From contig LR632930.1 of assembly GCA_902167325.1 (NCBI GenBank), positions 3,348,001 through 3,412,000 of the forward strand: 64,000 nt of DNA, written 5' to 3'. Below are positions 60,957 to 64,000 of the stretch, piece after piece (position 1 is the stretch's first letter; each line of letters starts with the position of its first letter). Origin of the DNA: Chitinophaga pinensis (GTDB taxonomy: Bacteria; Bacteroidota; Bacteroidia; Chitinophagales; Chitinophagaceae). A program made the translations under genes and the position numbers. The notes beneath the pieces were generated by a model. It was not told where the DNA came from. It saw only the letters and a list, made by a program, of their open reading frames with translations, and did no database searches.

Positions 60957-62087
60957 ATGAACACAGCCACCGTAAAGCCAGCAACTGCACAGGAAACGAA
61001 AGATTTTCTGCCGCTCAACGGCACGGACTACGTGGAGTTTTACGTGGGAAATGCCAAGCAGGCCGCCCATTTTTACAAAACGGCCTTCGGCTTCCAGTCA
61101 CTCGCATATGCCGGTCCTGAAACCGGTGTGAAAGACCGCGTTTCATACGTGCTTGTGCAAAACAAATTACGCTTCGTACTCACCACTCCGTTGAAACCGG
61201 GAGATGAGATCGCGGAGCATATCGCAGCACATGGAGACGGCGTGAAGGTACTTGCCCTTTGGGTAGATGATGCACGCCTGGCTTACGAAGAAACCGTTAA
61301 ACGCGGTGCGAAGTCTTTCATGGAGCCTGTCGTAGAGAAAGATGAGTTCGGCGAGGTGGTGCGCAGCGGTATTCATACCTACGGAGAAACTGTACACATT
61401 TTCGTGGAACGCAAAAACTACAATGGTGCTTTCCTGCCCGGCTTCCGCCCCTGGGAGAGCCGCTATCAGCCTACCAGCACCGGTTTACAGTATGTAGACC
61501 ATTGCGTGGGCAACGTGGGCTGGAATGAAATGAATACCTGGGTAGATTTTTACAGTCAGACCATGGGTTTTCACAACCTCGTATCGTTCGATGATAAGGA
61601 TATCTCCACCGAATATTCCGCGCTCATGTCGAAAGTAATGAGCAATGGCAACGGGCGGATCAAATTCCCCATCAACGAACCGGCTGAAGGCAAGAAGAAA
61701 TCACAGATCGAAGAGTACCTCGAATTCTACGGCGGTCCCGGCGTACAGCACCTCGCCATCGCTACCAACGATATCGTACATACGGTGGGCGAACTGCAGG
61801 CAAGGGGTGTAGAGTTTCTGAAGGTTCCATCATCTTACTACAAAGACCTGCTGGACAGGGTAGGAGAGATCGATGAAGATCTGAAGCCTTTGGAGGACAT
61901 GGGCATCCTGGTAGACCGTGATGAAGAAGGGTATCTGTTGCAGATATTTACCAAACCGCTGCAGGACAGGCCTACACTCTTTTTTGAGATCATTCAGCGT
62001 AAGGGCGCCAAATCTTTCGGGAAAGGCAATTTCAAGGCGTTATTTGAATCTATCGAGCGCGAACAGGCCCTGCGCGGCAACTTATAA
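60957..62087 (+). CDS. hpd: 4-hydroxyphenylpyruvate dioxygenase
   Basis: The 376-residue enzyme makes homogentisate from 4-hydroxyphenylpyruvate. It has two glyoxalase-like halves; the catalytic half shows YVDHCVGNVGWNEM (about residues 180-193; Fe-binding His), GPGVQHLAIATNDI (about 260-273; second His) and the C-terminal Glu in TLFFEIIQRKGAKSFGKGNF. The gene is the last in the hmgA operon and is followed by a terminator. Confidence 0.94.
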   Translation: MNTATVKPATAQETKDFLPLNGTDYVEFYVGNAKQAAHFYKTAFGFQSLAYAGPETGVKDRVSYVLVQNKLRFVLTTPLKPGDEIAEHIAAHGDGVKVLALWVDDARLAYEETVKRGAKSFMEPVVEKDEFGEVVRSGIHTYGETVHIFVERKNYNGAFLPGFRPWESRYQPTSTGLQYVDHCVGNVGWNEMNTWVDFYSQTMGFHNLVSFDDKDISTEYSALMSKVMSNGNGRIKFPINEPAEGKKKSQIEEYLEFYGGPGVQHLAIATNDIVHTVGELQARGVEFLKVPSSYYKDLLDRVGEIDEDLKPLEDMGILVDRDEEGYLLQIFTKPLQDRPTLFFEIIQRKGAKSFGKGNFKALFESIEREQALRGNL

Positions 62088-62113
62088 ACCAACCTGCTAT
62101 GTGAGAAAATAAA

Positions 62114-62143
62114 AAGCCGTCCCGCTTCCCGGGGCGGCTTTCT
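62114..62143 (+). terminator. Terminator of the hmgA - hpd operon
   Basis: AAGCCGTCCCG at 62114-62124 pairs with CGGGGCGGCTT at 62130-62140 (one wobble), followed by TTTC. Confidence 0.8.
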
Positions 62144-62225
62144 GTTTGTATATTGATATGGCTTCACCGTGTATGCACATCCGGCGAAGCCCGCTTTACC
62201 CTTTTCAACCAACACGCTCCTTAAC

Positions 62226-63455
62226 ATGAAAACAGTCCCTATAGCAGGTGCCGCGCCTTTCCCGGGCACTACTGCGGCTCCGGTGTTGCAGCCATCCGGC
62301 CGTATTGCATCCGTAGATATTTACCGTGGTTTTGTGATGTTACTGATGATGATGGAAGTGCTGAGCCTTCACCGTGTTTCTGACGCACTTCCGGATAGTG
62401 GATTCTGGCGTTTCCTGGCCTTTCACCAGAGCCATGTGCCCTGGGCAGGTTGTTCCCTGCACGATATGATCCAGCCCTCATTCTCCTTTCTGGTAGGGGT
62501 GGCCCTGCCGTTTTCAATGGCGGCACGTTTGGCAAAGGGGAGTGGTCATGCTTCCATGTGGCGGCATACCATTACCCGGTCGCTGATCCTGATTGGGTTG
62601 GGGATCTTTCTCCGTTCCATGCATTCGGAGCGCACCAATTTTACTTTTGAAGATACCTTAACGATGATCGGGTTGGGATACCCGTTACTCTTTGCGCTGG
62701 GATATGCAGGAACAAGAACGCGTATTATCGCCTGCACTGCCATCCTGTTCCTGTTCTGGCTGGCATTTGCGCTCTATCCTTCGCCGGTAGCTGGAGCAGC
62801 AGCTCCGGGTGTACCTGTAGGCTGGGAGCATAATTTCGAGGGCTTTGCCGCGCATTGGAACAAGAACACCAGCCTTGCCTGGGCTTTCGATACCTGGTTC
62901 CTGAATCTTTTCCCGCGGGAGGCGCCATTCCTGTTCAATGGTGGTGGATATGCCACGCTGAGTTTCATCCCAACATTAGGCACCATGATACTGGGCACTT
63001 TTGCAGGAGACGTGTTGAAATCAGAAAAAACGCCTGCTCAGCGCATCCGTTTTTTCCTGTATTGCGGCATCGGGTTACTGACTATCGGGCTGGTATTACA
63101 TGTTACCGGCATTAATCCCATCGTAAAAAGAATCTGGACGCCCGCCTGGACACTCGCCAGCGGTGGCGGATGCTTTATATTCCTGGCCTTCTTTTACTGG
63201 ATAGCCGACGTGGCAGGGTATAAATCTGCCTTCTTTTTCCTGACAGTAATCGGCACCAACTCCATAGCGGCTTATGTGATTGCTGACGGGTTAGGAGGGT
63301 TTATTAAGCAATCGCTCCACATTCACCTCGGGCAAAACTATGATCAGATCCTGGGTGTTCCCTACGCCACACTCGTCCAGGGCGCATTGGTGCTGGCGCT
63401 GGAATGGCTGATACTGTATTGGATGTACCGTAAGAAGATATTTATCAAAGTATAG
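62226..63455 (+). CDS. DUF5009/acyltransferase family membrane protein
   Basis: The product is 409 residues from the ATG at 62226, with about ten membrane helices. ASVDIYRGFVMLLMMMEVLS is the conserved first helix with the R-G motif, and FHQSHVPWAGCSLHDMIQPS carries the conserved His residues of the heparan-alpha-glucosaminide N-acetyltransferase/NagX-like family. It may acetylate a sugar at the membrane. It has no partner genes. Confidence 0.8.
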   Translation: MKTVPIAGAAPFPGTTAAPVLQPSGRIASVDIYRGFVMLLMMMEVLSLHRVSDALPDSGFWRFLAFHQSHVPWAGCSLHDMIQPSFSFLVGVALPFSMAARLAKGSGHASMWRHTITRSLILIGLGIFLRSMHSERTNFTFEDTLTMIGLGYPLLFALGYAGTRTRIIACTAILFLFWLAFALYPSPVAGAAAPGVPVGWEHNFEGFAAHWNKNTSLAWAFDTWFLNLFPREAPFLFNGGGYATLSFIPTLGTMILGTFAGDVLKSEKTPAQRIRFFLYCGIGLLTIGLVLHVTGINPIVKRIWTPAWTLASGGGCFIFLAFFYWIADVAGYKSAFFFLTVIGTNSIAAYVIADGLGGFIKQSLHIHLGQNYDQILGVPYATLVQGALVLALEWLILYWMYRKKIFIKV

Positions 63456-63559
63456 AAATAGAAAGTCCTGAGATTGTTAATATACTATCAGACAGGTCTA
63501 TTTATGTGTGTTTTTAGTTATATCGCAATGTGTTCATTTTCAATGTATTGAGCTGTGAT

Positions 63560-63669
63560 CCTTCAGTCAACCTTCAGTCAGCCTTCAGTCAACCCTTGAT
63601 TTTACTGAGGTTTGCAGTAGTTTGACTGAAGGTTGACTGAAGGATGGCAGAAGGATGGGAGTACTTTCC
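63560..63669. repeat. 11-nt tandem array C, arranged as inverted repeat
   Basis: Ten 11-base units keep register: three copies of CCTTCAGTCAA/G (63560-63592), then transition units (CCCTTGATTTT, ACTGAGGTTTG, CAGTAGTTTGA), then CTGAAGGTTGA (63626), CTGAAGGATGG (63637) and CAGAAGGATGG (63648). The first and last groups are reverse complements (29 of 33 positions pair by eye), so a transcript could fold into one long hairpin with a loop of about 30 bases. Confidence 0.8.
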
Positions 63670-63731
63670 CCGGTGAAATATTATCAGTCCAGGGTGCTGA
63701 GAGGAAGGAGTATGATACAAAAAGGCTAAAA

Positions 63732-63770
63732 ATCTAAAGGCCGTCTCACCAGTTGAGACGGCCTTTAGAT
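63732..63770. terminator. Bidirectional terminator hairpin
   Basis: ATCTAAAGGCCGTCTCA (63732-63748) pairs perfectly with TGAGACGGCCTTTAGAT (63754-63770), 17 bp. Its A/T-rich flanks make it usable in both directions. Confidence 0.85.
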
Positions 63771-63793
63771 TTAATATACAATTCGTTTCAGTA

Positions 63794-64000
63794 TCAGCGC
63801 TGATACACATGCACATAATCCACGATCAGGCGTGAAGGCAGGTGCGTTACGGGTATTTCTTCTCCGTTCTGGCCGAGGGCCACGTTGAGAAGGAGGTAGA
63901 AATCTTCCCGGAAGGGATGGTTGCCCTTCTTAGCGTTTTGTGCATTTTTGATATCGATGGTGTTGAGTACTTTCCCGTCTACGGAAATAACCAGGCTGTT
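63794..64000 (-). CDS. Glycoside hydrolase family 16 protein, C-terminal part
   Basis: The minus strand is open from the window edge to a TGA at 63794, giving the last 68 residues of a protein. It ends with FYLLLNVALGQNGEEIPV and RLIVDYVHVYQR, the typical last strands of GH16 (laminarinase/beta-glucanase) domains, with the DYV.VYQ end. The catalytic ExDxxE motif would lie outside the window. Probably a secreted beta-glucan-degrading enzyme. Confidence 0.75.
   Translation of the reverse strand, partial: NSLVISVDGKVLNTIDIKNAQNAKKGNHPFREDFYLLLNVALGQNGEEIPVTHLPSRLIVDYVHVYQR

Larger units (their letters stand above)
63456..63793. other. Intergenic region between convergent genes
   Basis: No gene is seen in these 338 bases. 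The region carries the 11-nt array C (63560-63669) and a strong terminator hairpin (63732-63770) close to the minus-strand GH16 stop. Confidence 0.7.

Overview
The window looks like a chromosomal segment of a Bacteroidota bacterium of the Chitinophaga type (family Chitinophagaceae). This rests on promoters of the TTTG-N17..20-TAnnTTTG form, a type IX secretion C-terminal tail on a ricin-lectin protein, many small signal-peptide proteins with Q after the cleavage site, DUF1080/GH43/GH16 glycan enzymes, and ECF sigma/zinc-finger anti-sigma pairs. No transposase, phage gene or CRISPR array was found.

Layout. 1-2.4 kb: start of an ABC exporter, a HipA-like kinase overlapping a DUF3037 gene, and an S51 peptidase. 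2.5-11 kb: AraC regulator, small redox and membrane proteins, a secreted amidohydrolase, a Tat-exported Gfo/Idh/MocA protein, an SDR, a DUF1080 protein and a PI-PLC lipoprotein. 11.3-18.7 kb: DUF4253, ABC-F ATPase, two tandem repeat-rich surface proteins, EamA exporter, and a LysR/MFS divergent pair. 18.8-23.5 kb: tRNA-Pro(CGG), an AT-rich patch with an acetyltransferase, then hypothetical proteins and a lipoprotein. 23.5-32 kb: DsrE, GH43, DUF3472-ricin-T9SS protein, queG and a translationally coupled pair of DUF3857/transglutaminase proteins. 32-40.7 kb: DUF937-OmpA protein, clpB, guaD with a structured upstream region, two sigma/anti-sigma pairs (one degenerate) and an NlpC/P60 hydrolase. 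40.7-46.4 kb: an 823-residue secreted glycosidase-like protein, ppa, a lipoprotein, a PhoH-like ATPase and purE. 46.5-49.6 kb: five-PAS histidine kinase plus response regulator. 49.6-56.1 kb: thrA-thrB-thrC, then a TPR lipoprotein and rpe, all on the minus strand, preceded by a Thr/Ile-rich leader ORF that looks like a classical attenuation peptide. 56.4-58.5 kb: AT-rich HigA-like/AbiEii toxin-antitoxin pair and a membrane protein. 58.7-62.1 kb: tyrosine catabolism operon hmgA - aldo/keto reductase - hpd. 62.2-64 kb: DUF5009-type acyltransferase and the C-terminal end of a GH16 enzyme.

The most unusual signal is three intergenic arrays (about 21.37-21.56, 56.27-56.38 and 63.56-63.67 kb) made of degenerate units that keep a strict 11-nt period. 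Each lies beside gene 3' ends, and the third is also an inverted repeat. I do not recognise this element. Second in interest are the thr leader and the folded, unidentified region just before guaD.
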